Origin: Mycobacterium botniense | GTDB taxonomy: Bacteria; Actinomycetota; Actinomycetes; Mycobacteriales; Mycobacteriaceae | DNA: 64,000 nt | Direction of reading: 5' to 3' | Assembly (NCBI RefSeq): GCF_010723305.1 | Contig: NZ_BLKW01000004.1 | Location: forward strand, 806,001 to 870,000 | Shown here: positions 16,946-25,172 of the stretch, in pieces | How positions within the stretch are numbered: the stretch's first letter is position 1 | How the letters are laid out: every line of letters begins with the position of its first letter | The notes under the pieces: generated by a model | The model's input: only the letters and a program-made list of their open reading frames with translations | Database searches by the model: none | Told to the model about the DNA's origin: nothing | Position numbers and translations under genes: made by a program

Positions 16946-17641
16946 TTATCTCGGCTGGGGTTGCAGATGACTGGCAGCGAAATCAGCCGCCTGGTCAACC
17001 ATGCCGTCCTGCGCATAGGCGCCGTGGGCGGCAAAGTCCGTGCCGTCGGAGCACACCGGGTCGTCGGGTGCGCACAACTCGATGGTCTTGGCTTGATACA
17101 GCGGGCCGATAGTGATCGGCGGCGCGCCAATCTGCTGCATAACCCGGTTCGACGGTGTGCCGAACAGCGTCACCGCAGCGACGTGGTCAGCCACCTCGGG
17201 CGGCATCGGTTTGGGCACGTCGGACGGAGAGATCCCTTCGGGCAGTCCGTCAGGTACGGCGGCGGAAGTGACGTAGCCCATCACCGCCGCACCCTGGGAA
17301 TATCCGCCCAGCACCATTTTGGTCTTGGGACAGTTCGCCGCCGTGGCCTCGATATGACCTCCCGCGTCCCGGATACCGTCGAGAGCGGTGGGCCAGTCGG
17401 TGCTGGCGGGGTAATTCACCGGATACACCGCCATCGACCTGTCGCCGATCCGAGGTGTCAGGGCGTCAACGAATTCCTGGCCGGTGCCGCCGACACCGGG
17501 CGGCTCGCCGGTACCGCGGGCGAACACCACTTCGACATCGGGACACGGCTGCGCGGATGCGGACGGAACCCACGCACACAGCAGCGCCCAAGTCGTCACC
17601 ACTGCAATGCTGAGGAAACGAGTGAGATGACGAATGTGCAC
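16946..17641 (-). CDS. Secreted cutinase-family serine esterase
   Basis: A 231-residue cutinase-like alpha/beta hydrolase. The GTG at 17641 is chosen because it puts a normal Sec signal peptide at the N terminus (hydrophobic core then WVPSASA cleavage-like site); upstream in-frame residues look non-coding. The mature start CPDVEVVFARGTGE, the Ser elbow GGYSQGAAV, the Asp in CAPDDPVC and the His in DFAAHGAY form the complete family set, with conserved disulfide Cys. Related mycobacterial proteins (CFP21 and other Culps) hydrolyse lipid esters outside the cell. It belongs to the CFP21-like group by eye. Expected to be extracellular or cell-wall bound. Confidence 0.9.
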   Translation of the reverse strand: MHIRHLTRFLSIAVVTTWALLCAWVPSASAQPCPDVEVVFARGTGEPPGVGGTGQEFVDALTPRIGDRSMAVYPVNYPASTDWPTALDGIRDAGGHIEATAANCPKTKMVLGGYSQGAAVMGYVTSAAVPDGLPEGISPSDVPKPMPPEVADHVAAVTLFGTPSNRVMQQIGAPPITIGPLYQAKTIELCAPDDPVCSDGTDFAAHGAYAQDGMVDQAADFAASHLQPQPR

Positions 17642-17881
17642 GCCCCATATGTTGACACAGCACCGCAGCGGACGCAGGACGGGCCCGTACTCGGAAAAGA
17701 CCTGCGGAGCAGTCATTCTGCGCGTGAGAAACCCACATAACTGCAGAATGCACGCCGAAAACCATTCGCAAGCTCAGACTTTGGTTAGTCTGCCGGCGAT
17801 CGCGCTCGTGGTTGAAATCCTCTCTCCCGCCGGATCTCCAGTGCACCATGCAGCCGGGCTCACTGGACAATCGCGGCGGGG

Positions 17882-18121
17882 CTATGATATCAGTGCCCGC
17901 AGGGGATATCGGTGCCCGCAGCGGCCTTTCGATATAGCCGCGACCTCGAGTACCGGCTCGGTCATCGACCCGCCGGCCGCAGCCGTGATGTCCGGCGTTG
18001 TAGGCGGGTATTTGAACGGGTAATTGAACGGGTATTTGAACGGGTAATTGAACGGGTAATTGAAACCCTTGGGTGTCAAGCTGATACCGCCTTGCCCACT
18101 CGGGCGGATGCCGACCTCCAA
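17882..18121 (-). CDS. Doubtful small ORF with YPF(N/K) tetrapeptide repeats
   Basis: A 79-codon frame beginning at a TTG directly after the secreted-protein gene upstream. Its translation contains NYPFNYPFKYPFNYPFKYPP, a tetrapeptide repeat encoded by the 12-bp DNA repeat at 18005-18064, then an ordinary-looking tail. There is a GGAGG sequence but it overlaps the start codons, the start is TTG, and the frame has no homologue I recognise. Because a 12-bp repeat keeps any frame open, the ORF may be a by-product. It is listed because the repeat period is a multiple of three and the preceding gene is on the same strand. Confidence 0.2.
   Translation of the reverse strand: MEVGIRPSGQGGISLTPKGFNYPFNYPFKYPFNYPFKYPPTTPDITAAAGGSMTEPVLEVAAISKGRCGHRYPLRALIS
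17886..17921. repeat. 17-bp direct repeat, two copies
   Basis: GATATCAGTGCCCGCAG at 17886 and GATATCGGTGCCCGCAG at 17905 differ at one base and are spaced 19 bp start to start. They lie in the 481-bp gap upstream of the cutinase gene, about 250 bp from its start. They may be paired regulator sites or a small slippage duplication. Confidence 0.5.
18005..18064. repeat. 12-bp tandem repeat, five copies
   Basis: Five consecutive units of CGGGTA(A/T)TTGAA: the seventh base alternates T, A, T, A, A and all other positions are identical. The block sits 58 bp downstream of a secreted-protein gene and about 360 bp upstream of the cutinase start. Short VNTR-like arrays of this kind often vary in copy number between strains. 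It is AT-richer than its surroundings. Confidence 0.85.
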
Positions 18122-18122
18122 G

Positions 18123-18551
18123 TCACCATCGCACCAGCTGAAAGGGGTAGGTGACGGTGCCTCCGGGCCCGCCGCCGCAGCTCGCGTCGAACGTCGACTC
18201 CACGGAACCGGCCAGCGTTACCGCATCCCAGGTATAGGTGTCATGCGAAGGCAGGAAGTAGACCACGCAGCGCACACCATCGGGCACGTCGACGCTCATG
18301 GTGTAGCGGCCGTTGACCAGCTGTGCATTTCCGTCGTAGGGTGCTGCCTGCCCGTTGGGCTGGGGCACCGCCTGCACATGGAGGCATGCGGGTGCGCTGG
18401 GGGTACATCCCCTGATGACCCAAATCCACGCATGGCCCGGATCGCGGGGGGTCTCAAGCGCGTAGTTGCCGATTTGCATCTCGGCGTGCGCGACCGGCGT
18501 GAGGGCGATCGCCGCGGTGGTGAGCGCAAAGCTCAAAGCCAACGATTTCAC
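18123..18551 (-). CDS. Small secreted protein of unknown function
   Basis: A 142-residue protein with a clear Sec signal peptide (MKSLALSFALTTAAIALTP then VAHA, cleavage near residue 23). The mature part, about 119 residues, contains four Cys (GCTPSAPACLHV, GVRCVVYF, DASCGGG), consistent with two disulfides in an exported beta-rich domain; MQIGNYALETPRDPGHAWIW at its start is typical of a family of small mycobacterial exported proteins. I know no function. It is transcribed in the same direction as the cutinase but 481 bp away, and convergent with nothing nearby; the P450 on the same strand lies upstream. Confidence 0.8.
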   Translation of the reverse strand: MKSLALSFALTTAAIALTPVAHAEMQIGNYALETPRDPGHAWIWVIRGCTPSAPACLHVQAVPQPNGQAAPYDGNAQLVNGRYTMSVDVPDGVRCVVYFLPSHDTYTWDAVTLAGSVESTFDASCGGGPGGTVTYPFQLVRW

Positions 18552-18659
18552 GGGTCAGCCTCCGTTGTCAGCGCTCGTGTGGTTGTGCTGAATATACGAT
18601 GCCGTGGACCGACGGTTGCCGATATCTCTCCGGGCGGTCCCCGTCAGCGCGCGGCGCGC

Positions 18660-19943
18660 TCATGCCGGCGGTGTCCAGGCGACTGGCAGTGTCTTGATGC
18701 CATGGATGAACGGCGACAGCAGCCGAGCAGGTTCCTCAGTCGCGACGATGTCGGGTATCTGGCGGTGCAGCTCATCGAATACCACGCTGATCTCGCGGCG
18801 GGCCAGGTTGGCGCCCAGGCAGAAATGTGCGCCGCCACCCCCGAAGCCGACATGGGGGTTGGGGTCGCGCGCTACGTCGAAGGTCCACGGGTCGGGAAAC
18901 TTTTCCTCGTCACGATTGGCCGAGCAGTACCACAATGTGACCTTGTCGCCGGCCGCCATCGCGGTCCCGCGCATGCGGACGTCTTGGGTCAGAGTGCGCC
19001 GCATGTAGACCACCGGCGAAGACCACCGCACGATCTCCTCCACCGCCGAGCGCGACAAACCCTCGAAATCGGACCACCACTTGTCGCGCTGTTCGGGATA
19101 GCGGGTCAGCGCCAGCACACCATGGCTGATCGCGTTACGTGTTGTTTCGTTTCCGGCCACCGTCAACAAAATGAAAAACGAGGCGATCTCAGCCGACGAC
19201 AACCGCTCGCCGTCGACCTCGGCCTGCACCAATGCGGTGGTCAGGTCATCACGGGGATGGGCGCGGCGGTCCTCGGCCAGAGCGGTGGCATACCCCCCGA
19301 TCTCCAACGAAACCTTGGTGAACTCCTCGAAATCGGTTGCCAGATCGGGGTCGCCGAACCCCAGGATCACGTTGGTCCAGTGGAAGATTCGCAGATGATG
19401 CTCCTCCGGGATGCCCATCATGTCGCAAATCACCTGCAGGGGCAGGGGGCCGGAGAGCTCGGAGACAAGCTCGCCCCTGCCGTCGGGGTGGTTGGTGATC
19501 ATCGACGCCACCAGCCGGTGGGCTCGTTCCCGGACCGACGCCTCGGCGCGGGCCACCACCTTGGGGGTGAAGGCGCGGCTGACAATCGAGCGCAACCGCT
19601 GGTGGCGCGGGTCATCGAGCACGATCATCGAGCCGAAGAACTCCGCCACTTCCGGCGGCTGGTCGCTGATCGTGATATTGGGACTTGAGCTGAAGATCTC
19701 CGGGTGCCGGCTGGCGTAGAAGACGTCGTCGAACTTGGTCAGCGCCCAGTGCCCCGCACCTTGTTCGAAGCCGGGCTGCACGGGCTCGGCCCAAAAAGCG
19801 ATCGGCGCTTCGCGCCGCAGCGTGGTGAACGCCCCGTCGCGGAAATCGTCGTCACGAGCCCAAAAATCCCACGAGCCGAGGTCGATCTCGGCACGGGGCA
19901 CGTCCGGTGGTGGTGCGCCGTTGACCCGAATGCTGATGCCCAT
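18660..19943 (-). CDS. cyp124: Cytochrome P450, CYP124-type
   Basis: A 427-residue P450 that matches M. tuberculosis CYP124 (Rv2266) almost throughout, from RVNGAPPPDVP near the start through DDPRHQRLRSIVSRAFTPKV, the I-helix VAGNETTRN, the ExxR in EEIVRW and the haem loop GFGGGGAHFCLGANLARRE. CYP124 omega-hydroxylates methyl-branched lipids and cholest-4-en-3-one side chains. The ATG at 19943 reproduces the known N terminus; the open frame extends further but without similarity. Redox partners are not encoded nearby. A 534-bp region without genes separates it from the next gene, transcribed divergently. Confidence 0.95.
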   Translation of the reverse strand: MGISIRVNGAPPPDVPRAEIDLGSWDFWARDDDFRDGAFTTLRREAPIAFWAEPVQPGFEQGAGHWALTKFDDVFYASRHPEIFSSSPNITISDQPPEVAEFFGSMIVLDDPRHQRLRSIVSRAFTPKVVARAEASVRERAHRLVASMITNHPDGRGELVSELSGPLPLQVICDMMGIPEEHHLRIFHWTNVILGFGDPDLATDFEEFTKVSLEIGGYATALAEDRRAHPRDDLTTALVQAEVDGERLSSAEIASFFILLTVAGNETTRNAISHGVLALTRYPEQRDKWWSDFEGLSRSAVEEIVRWSSPVVYMRRTLTQDVRMRGTAMAAGDKVTLWYCSANRDEEKFPDPWTFDVARDPNPHVGFGGGGAHFCLGANLARREISVVFDELHRQIPDIVATEEPARLLSPFIHGIKTLPVAWTPPA

Positions 19944-20477
19944 GTGTCCCGCCCACGTCAAGGGAATAGGAGGAGTCGCTGACCCGAGCCTAGATCGCTT
20001 GCGCATCCCTTCACGGCCGAACCGGGGAGTCGGCGCCAGGGTTTTCGGGCGGTGTTGCGCGCTACCAGCGCACCACAGCGCGGGCCGCTGTCGCGGCAGC
20101 ATTCGGGCGGGGGGTACCGATCCAGCGGCACGCCGCGGCGGTGGTTGGGCTTGGCGCCGACGTGGTCCAGTGTCCCGGGGCGTAAAGTCTGACCAGCGCC
20201 GCGGCGTCGCGTAGGGCACGGCAAGCCCGCCACCGGGCAGGAACTCAGACGCATCGGTACCGTCGCGGTCCGGCTGCCGTCACCGTCGAGCCACACTGTC
20301 AACACCGGAGTCGCGAGAGGCGACGAGTCCCGGGGTGCTCGGCCGATCGGCGCCAGCCCCGTTACCGCTGCGGCGAACAGGCGCTCGCCACCCCGGGACT
20401 CGAGGCGGGGCGTCAAATCCTGAGCCACCGGCTTAGGGTGAGCCGGAAGCCGGGATCGGGTGGAGGAGAGGTGACCG
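19944..20477. other. 534-bp intergenic region without a supported gene
   Basis: Between the divergent cyp124 and amine-dehydrogenase-like genes I find no coding sequence that I trust: the long minus-strand frame here has low-complexity Arg/Pro/Gly-rich content and runs antisense into the next gene. The region does contain the long inverted repeat listed separately. Promoters for both flanking genes must lie here; GGAGGAG precedes the start at 20478. Confidence 0.6.
20324..20402. repeat. 14-bp perfect inverted repeat with 51-bp loop
   Basis: CGAGTCCCGGGGTG at 20324-20337 is the exact reverse complement of CACCCCGGGACTCG at 20389-20402. The transcript from either strand could fold a stable stem. 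It ends about 75 bp upstream of the amine-dehydrogenase-like gene, in its leader or promoter region. It could be an attenuator-like structure, a pair of regulator sites brought together by looping, or the end of an unrecognised small repeat element. Confidence 0.65.
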
Positions 20478-21551
20478 ATGTCCAAACGGGTCGTGGTGTG
20501 GGGTACCGGTTTCGTCGGCAGCATGGTGATCCCCGAAATCGTCAACCATCCGCTCTTCGAGCTGGTGGGTGTGGGCGTCAGCAACCCGCAGAAGGCCGGT
20601 CGCGACGTCGGTGAGATCTGCGGACTAGCCGAGCCAGTGGGTATCACCGCAACCAGTGATGTCGATGCCTTGATCGCGTTGCGGCCCGACGCGGTAGTCC
20701 ACTACGGTCCGACCGCCGCACACGCCGAGGACAACATCGGGCTGATCGCCCGTTTTTTGCGGGCGGGTATTGATGTCTGCTCGACTGCGATGACTCCCTG
20801 GGTTTGGCCGGCCATGCACCTGAATCCGCCGAGTTGGATCCGGCCCATCGCCGAGGCCTGCGAATTGGGCAGGTCGTCGTGCTTCACTACCGGCATCGAC
20901 CCAGGATTCGCCAACGACCTGCTGCCGCTGACGTTGATGGGTGTGTGCTCGGAAGTACACAAGGTCAAAGCCTCCGAGCTGCTGGACTACACCAATTACA
21001 CCGGCGACTACGAAACCGAGATGGGCATCGGCCGCGAGCCTGAGTTCCGGCCGGTACTGCAGCACCGCGATGTGTTGATCTTGGCGTGGGGGGCGACCGT
21101 GCCGATGATCGCGCACGCTGCCGGCATCGTGCTCGACGAGATCACCACCACCTGGGACACCTGGGTGACGCCCACCGAGCGCGCGACAGCCAAAGGCGTC
21201 ATCCGGCCCGGTCAGGTTGCTGCGGTGCGGTTCACCATCAACGGCGTCTATCGGGGCAGGACCTGCATCCAGCTCGAACACGTCAACCGGATCGGGCACG
21301 ACGCTGCTCCGGATTGGCCCACCGGGCACGACAACGACGTCTACCGGGTCGAGATCGAAGGAACACCCAGCATCTTCCAAGAGACCGCGTTTCGCTTCAC
21401 CGACGGCTCGGGACGCGATGCGGCCGCCGCCGGGTGCCTGGCTACCGGGATGCGCGCACTCAACGCGGTGCCGGCGGTCAACGAGCTGCCGCCGGGCTGG
21501 GTCACCGCACTTGACCTGCCGCTCATCCCCGGTGCCGGAACCATCCGCTAA
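20478..21551 (+). CDS. NAD(P)-binding DapB-like oxidoreductase (amine-dehydrogenase-like)
   Basis: A 357-residue protein with an N-terminal dinucleotide-binding fold (VVVWGTGFVGSMVIPEIV, GxGxxG near residues 9-14) and a C-terminal alpha/beta domain of the dihydrodipicolinate reductase-like class. Its overall sequence (VNHPLFELVGVGVSNPQKAG, GIDPGFANDLLPLT, FTDGSGRDAAAAGCLATGMRA) is typical of a mycobacterial family that, as I recall, includes native NAD(P)-dependent amine dehydrogenases. A carbonyl-amine or imine-reduction role is therefore possible but unproven. GGAGGAGAGG lies just upstream of the ATG. It is divergent from cyp124 and followed at 91 bp by the Hsp70-like gene. Confidence 0.82.
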   Translation: MSKRVVVWGTGFVGSMVIPEIVNHPLFELVGVGVSNPQKAGRDVGEICGLAEPVGITATSDVDALIALRPDAVVHYGPTAAHAEDNIGLIARFLRAGIDVCSTAMTPWVWPAMHLNPPSWIRPIAEACELGRSSCFTTGIDPGFANDLLPLTLMGVCSEVHKVKASELLDYTNYTGDYETEMGIGREPEFRPVLQHRDVLILAWGATVPMIAHAAGIVLDEITTTWDTWVTPTERATAKGVIRPGQVAAVRFTINGVYRGRTCIQLEHVNRIGHDAAPDWPTGHDNDVYRVEIEGTPSIFQETAFRFTDGSGRDAAAAGCLATGMRALNAVPAVNELPPGWVTALDLPLIPGAGTIR

Positions 21552-21642
21552 CCACCGTAGGCGCCGCAAACCGCGCAAGTGCCGAATACATTAAGGGCCG
21601 GTGTGCAGGATGAACGCCGAGGCAACCCGTGGATTGGACACC

Positions 21643-23208
21643 ATGGCAGACGCGGCAACGTGGGCGATAGGCCTCTCGATTGGGGCCACCAACCTGGCGG
21701 CGGTGACCGGCGATCGTGCGCTCACCCGCAAGCCGGTGCTGACCCTGTTCCGTCAGCGTCCCCCCGAAGTCGGTGTGCCATCGGAGAACCCCGCGCTTCA
21801 TGAGCGTGGCTTGGTGATTACCAACGTCGTTGGCCGGATGCAAGACCCTGCCGGCATCGTCGCAGCCGACGGGACTATCCACCGCAGCGAGGCACTGCTT
21901 GCCCATGCGTTGCGTGCGCTGGTCTCTGCAGCGACCAGCGGTCGTGCGCCGCCGGAGGCGGTGGCGGTGGCCTATCCCGCCCACTGGCACGCGGCGACGA
22001 TCGACGCACTGAGGGACGCGCTGAGACGCGTAACTGACTGGTCCACCGACCGATTGGCGCTGCTGTCCGATGCCGCGGCGGCATTGGTCGCGCTGCGGGT
22101 CAACCCCGGCGTGCCCGCCCACGGGATCATCGTCGTGTGCGATTTCGGGGGCAGCGGATCCAGCATCAGCCTCTTTGACGCCGGCACCGGCTACCAAGCC
22201 ATCGGTACCGCTGTGCGCTATACGGGCTTCTGCGGGGCCATGGTCGACCAAGCCCTGCTGACCCATGTCCTCGATGAGTTGTCGGTGACCGCATCGTTGG
22301 GTACCTCCGGCATGTCGGGCATCGGCTCACTGAACCGGTTGCGGGTCGACTGCCGCGCTGCCAAGGAGCGGCTTTCCTCGAGCACAGCGACCACGCTGAC
22401 GGCTGACCTGTCGGGGTTGCGGGGGGATATCCGGCTGATCCGCGGCGACCTGGAGGACGCCATCCGCCAGCCGTTGGACGGGTTCATCGCTGCGACCAAG
22501 GACGTGCTGAACCGCACCGGAATCAACGCAGCCGACTTGACGGCCATCGCCGCGGTGGGCGGCGAGGCGAGCATCCCGCTGATCACCACGACGCTCTCGC
22601 AGCGTTTCGGGGTTCCAGTCATCACCGTCCCCAGGCCGCACCTCGCGGCCGCGATCGGTGCCGCGCTGCTGGCCGCGCGCAGTCCCGCCGATGACAGCCG
22701 CACAGCGCCGGCGCCGACGGCAGTGACGCCACCGACCGAAGCATTGACCACATCCAGAGCCGACCCGAAGTCGTCCGAACCGGTACTGAGTTGGTCGCAG
22801 TCAGACGACAGTGCCGCCACCACGCCCGTCGGCACCGGTGATGTCCCGCCGGTGCGCGGCGACGTTCGCCCGAGGCGACCGGCGCAACCGGTCGGCGGCA
22901 GCGTGCCAGCATCCGGCACCGGGGCTGTGGCCTGGTACCGGCGACCGGCGGTGGTGATACTCGCCACCGCCTTGGTGGTGTTGGCCCTGGGGGCGGCGAT
23001 CATCGTCATGCTGCGCCACATGTCCGGCGGCCCCGCCGCCCCGGCACCGGAATCCGGTGCGCCGGGCACCGAAAATCCGCAGACACCGGCGGTGACTCTG
23101 CCGCACGACACCAACCCGCCATCGTCGCCACTATCCACTCAGCCGCCGGCGCTTCCGTCCTTACCGCCGATTCCCCCGCAGAGCATCCCTGAGTCGCCCG
23201 CTGGGTAG
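21643..23208 (+). CDS. Membrane-anchored Hsp70/actin-like ATPase-fold protein with Pro-rich tail
   Basis: About 521 residues. The first about 350 form an Hsp70-like nucleotide-binding domain: a phosphate-1 loop variant (AIGLSIGATNLAAV), a phosphate-2 motif VCDFGGSGSSISLFD and an adenosine motif AVGGEASIPLITTTL. There follows a Pro/Thr-rich linker, a single transmembrane segment (VVILATALVVLALGAAIIVML, near residue 460) and an extracytoplasmic tail rich in Pro and Ser. There is no substrate-binding domain, so it is not a DnaK chaperone. It resembles the proline-rich M. tuberculosis Rv2264c. Start uncertain between 21601, 21610 and 21643. Probably a signalling or envelope-associated ATP-binding protein. 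Confidence 0.8.
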   Translation: MADAATWAIGLSIGATNLAAVTGDRALTRKPVLTLFRQRPPEVGVPSENPALHERGLVITNVVGRMQDPAGIVAADGTIHRSEALLAHALRALVSAATSGRAPPEAVAVAYPAHWHAATIDALRDALRRVTDWSTDRLALLSDAAAALVALRVNPGVPAHGIIVVCDFGGSGSSISLFDAGTGYQAIGTAVRYTGFCGAMVDQALLTHVLDELSVTASLGTSGMSGIGSLNRLRVDCRAAKERLSSSTATTLTADLSGLRGDIRLIRGDLEDAIRQPLDGFIAATKDVLNRTGINAADLTAIAAVGGEASIPLITTTLSQRFGVPVITVPRPHLAAAIGAALLAARSPADDSRTAPAPTAVTPPTEALTTSRADPKSSEPVLSWSQSDDSAATTPVGTGDVPPVRGDVRPRRPAQPVGGSVPASGTGAVAWYRRPAVVILATALVVLALGAAIIVMLRHMSGGPAAPAPESGAPGTENPQTPAVTLPHDTNPPSSPLSTQPPALPSLPPIPPQSIPESPAG

Positions 23209-23311
23209 GTGCCAGCGGAGTTATCAGGCGGTATGTCACCGCGAGCGTGCGTGTGTGCCCGCCGACACGCCGAACAGACCGGCAGTTTGCGCACGCTCAA
23301 GACAATGGCAC

Positions 23312-23935
23312 TCAGTAGCCGCGGGCCACCCATTCGTGGTAGTGCACGATTTCGTCGCCGATGGTGGTGGTGTCCCCGTGACCGGTGTAGACGACGGTGC
23401 CGGCCGGGAGGGCGCCCAGCCGGGTGGAGATCGACTCCAGGATCGTCGGGAAATCAGAGAACGAACGCCCCGTCGCCCCCGGCCCGCCGCGAAACAGCGT
23501 GTCGCCGCTGAACACCGCGCCCAGCTCTGGGGCGTACCAGCACACCGATCCCGGCGAGTGACCAGGGGTGTGCGACGCCTGCAGCTCGATGCCGGCGACC
23601 CGCAGCGTGTCTCCGTCGGAAACAGCGCGAAAGTCCTTGTCCGGGTGGGTCATCCGCCAGAGAACCTCGTCGCCGGGATGCAGCAACACCGGCGCGTCGA
23701 GCGCAGTGCCCAGTTCGGGAGCCACGGTGACATGGTCGTTGTGGCCATGTGTGCACACCACGGCGACGACGTGACGCCCGGCGACGGCCGCCAGGATAGG
23801 AGCCGCGGTGTGGGCGGCATCGAAAACCACGACATCGGAATCGTCACCGACGATCCAGATGTTGTTGTCGACTTCCCAACTACCGCCGTCGAGTTCGAAG
23901 GTGCCGTGGGTGACCACGCGCTCAATGCGGCTCAC
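23312..23935 (-). CDS. Metallo-beta-lactamase-fold hydrolase
   Basis: A 207-residue MBL-fold protein. The zinc motif CTHGHNDHV (HxHxDH) is intact; further ligands are His in TPGHSPGSV, Asp in FSGDTLF and His in YTGHGDTT, as in glyoxalase II-like thiolesterases. It overlaps the upstream mscR-type gene by 4 bp (ATGA), and the same pair exists in M. tuberculosis (Rv2260-Rv2259). The inferred role is hydrolysis of the S-formyl-mycothiol or another mycothiol thioester made by the dehydrogenase, as in glutathione-dependent formaldehyde detoxification; this is context-based. Confidence 0.9.
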   Translation of the reverse strand: MSRIERVVTHGTFELDGGSWEVDNNIWIVGDDSDVVVFDAAHTAAPILAAVAGRHVVAVVCTHGHNDHVTVAPELGTALDAPVLLHPGDEVLWRMTHPDKDFRAVSDGDTLRVAGIELQASHTPGHSPGSVCWYAPELGAVFSGDTLFRGGPGATGRSFSDFPTILESISTRLGALPAGTVVYTGHGDTTTIGDEIVHYHEWVARGY

Positions 23936-25020
23936 GACAGCACCACCACCGAGCGCAGCACTTTGCCAGCGTGCATTTTCTCGAAGGCTTCTTCGATGTC
24001 GTCGAGCGCGATGCGTTCGGAGACGAACTTCTCCAGCGGAAGCCGGCCCTGCAGGTAGAGGTCGACTAGGGTGGGGAAGTCACGCTCGGGCAGGCAGTCG
24101 CCGTACCAGGACGATTTCAGCGCGCCGCCACGGGAGAAGAAGTCAAGCAGCGGCAGGTCAATCCGCATATCCGGTGTCGGAACTCCCACCAGTACCACGG
24201 TTCCGGCGAGATCGCGGGCGTAGAAGGCCTGGGTCCAGGTTTCCGGCCTGCCGACGGCGTCGATCACGACGTCCGCACCGAAGCCGCCGGTGAGATCCTG
24301 AATCGCCGTGACCACGTCGGTGTCGCGCGCGTTGACGGTATGAGTCGCGCCGAACTGGCGCGCCCACTCCAGTTTGGTGTTGTCGGTGTCGACCGCGATG
24401 ATCCGCTTGGCGCCGACCAGCGCGGACCCGGCAATCGCAGCATCGCCCACACCGCCGCAGCCGATCACGGCGACGGTGTCGTCGCGGGTCACCGCGGCGG
24501 TATTGACTGCGGCGCCCAGTCCGGCCATCACGCCGCAGCCCAGCAGGCCCGCCACCGCCGGATCGGCTCGGGGATCGATCCGGGTGCATTGGCCGGAGTG
24601 CACCAGGGTCTTGTCGGTGAATGCGCCGATGCCCAGCGCCGGAGTCAGCTCGGTGCCATCGGTCAGCGTCATCTTCTGCTCAGCATTGAAGGTGTCGAAG
24701 CAGTACTGCGGCCTGCCACGTTTGCAGGCGCGGCACTGACCGCACACCGCCCGCCAGTTGAGGATCACGAAATCGCCGGGTTCGACCGCGGTGACACCCG
24801 GGCCAACGGCTTCCACGGTGCCCGCGGCTTCGTGGCCGAGCAGGAAGGGGTAGTCGTCGTTGATACCGCCGTCGCGGTAGGTCATATCAGTGTGACAGAC
24901 CCCGCACGCGCTGATATCGACCACGACTTCGCCCGGACCTGGGTCCGGGATGACGATGTCGACCACCTCGACGGGTAAGCCTTTCTTTCGAGAAATCACT
25001 CCGCGCACTGTCTGGCTCAT
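23932..25020 (-). CDS. mscR: Mycothiol-dependent formaldehyde dehydrogenase / S-nitrosomycothiol reductase
   Basis: A 362-residue zinc-dependent class III-type alcohol dehydrogenase. Visible features: catalytic zinc ligands in [13 protein letters not shown] and [10 protein letters not shown], the structural four-Cys lobe [15 protein letters not shown], and the NAD fold [14 protein letters not shown] with the Asp at the end of strand 2 (AVDTDN). MscR oxidises S-hydroxymethyl-mycothiol to the formyl thioester and reduces S-nitrosomycothiol, defending against formaldehyde and nitric oxide. It is the first gene of a two-gene operon with the MBL hydrolase. It is divergent from the serine hydrolase 152 bp away. 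Confidence 0.93.
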   Translation of the reverse strand: MSQTVRGVISRKKGLPVEVVDIVIPDPGPGEVVVDISACGVCHTDMTYRDGGINDDYPFLLGHEAAGTVEAVGPGVTAVEPGDFVILNWRAVCGQCRACKRGRPQYCFDTFNAEQKMTLTDGTELTPALGIGAFTDKTLVHSGQCTRIDPRADPAVAGLLGCGVMAGLGAAVNTAAVTRDDTVAVIGCGGVGDAAIAGSALVGAKRIIAVDTDNTKLEWARQFGATHTVNARDTDVVTAIQDLTGGFGADVVIDAVGRPETWTQAFYARDLAGTVVLVGVPTPDMRIDLPLLDFFSRGGALKSSWYGDCLPERDFPTLVDLYLQGRLPLEKFVSERIALDDIEEAFEKMHAGKVLRSVVVLS

Positions 25021-25172
25021 GGTTTCAACGTAATCTGCACCGCGGCGTCAGCGGGCACCCCACCCTGCGGCCTGCCCCGCTACCACCGTGTGCCCGGGAC
25101 GATTGCCGTCGCGGCCGATGCATGCCAGAGGCAGCGCCGAGAGAGCGCCGGCGCCCGATAGGCTCCTGCGCG

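Noticed and set aside
18005..18064. CRISPR array
   Set aside because: Repeats are contiguous 12-mers without unique spacers and there are no cas genes anywhere in the window.
18060..19688. 542-codon plus-strand frame antisense to cyp124
   Set aside because: Covers a complete P450 on the other strand and crosses the small secreted protein; low-complexity translation.
20389..20477. Cobalamin or other known riboswitch before the amine-dehydrogenase-like gene
   Set aside because: The inverted repeat suggested structured RNA, but I could not find the conserved boxes of any riboswitch class I know.
19958..20647. Minus-strand frame filling the gap beside cyp124
   Set aside because: Pro/Arg/Ser-rich, overlaps the start of the amine-dehydrogenase-like gene, no RBS or recognisable motif.
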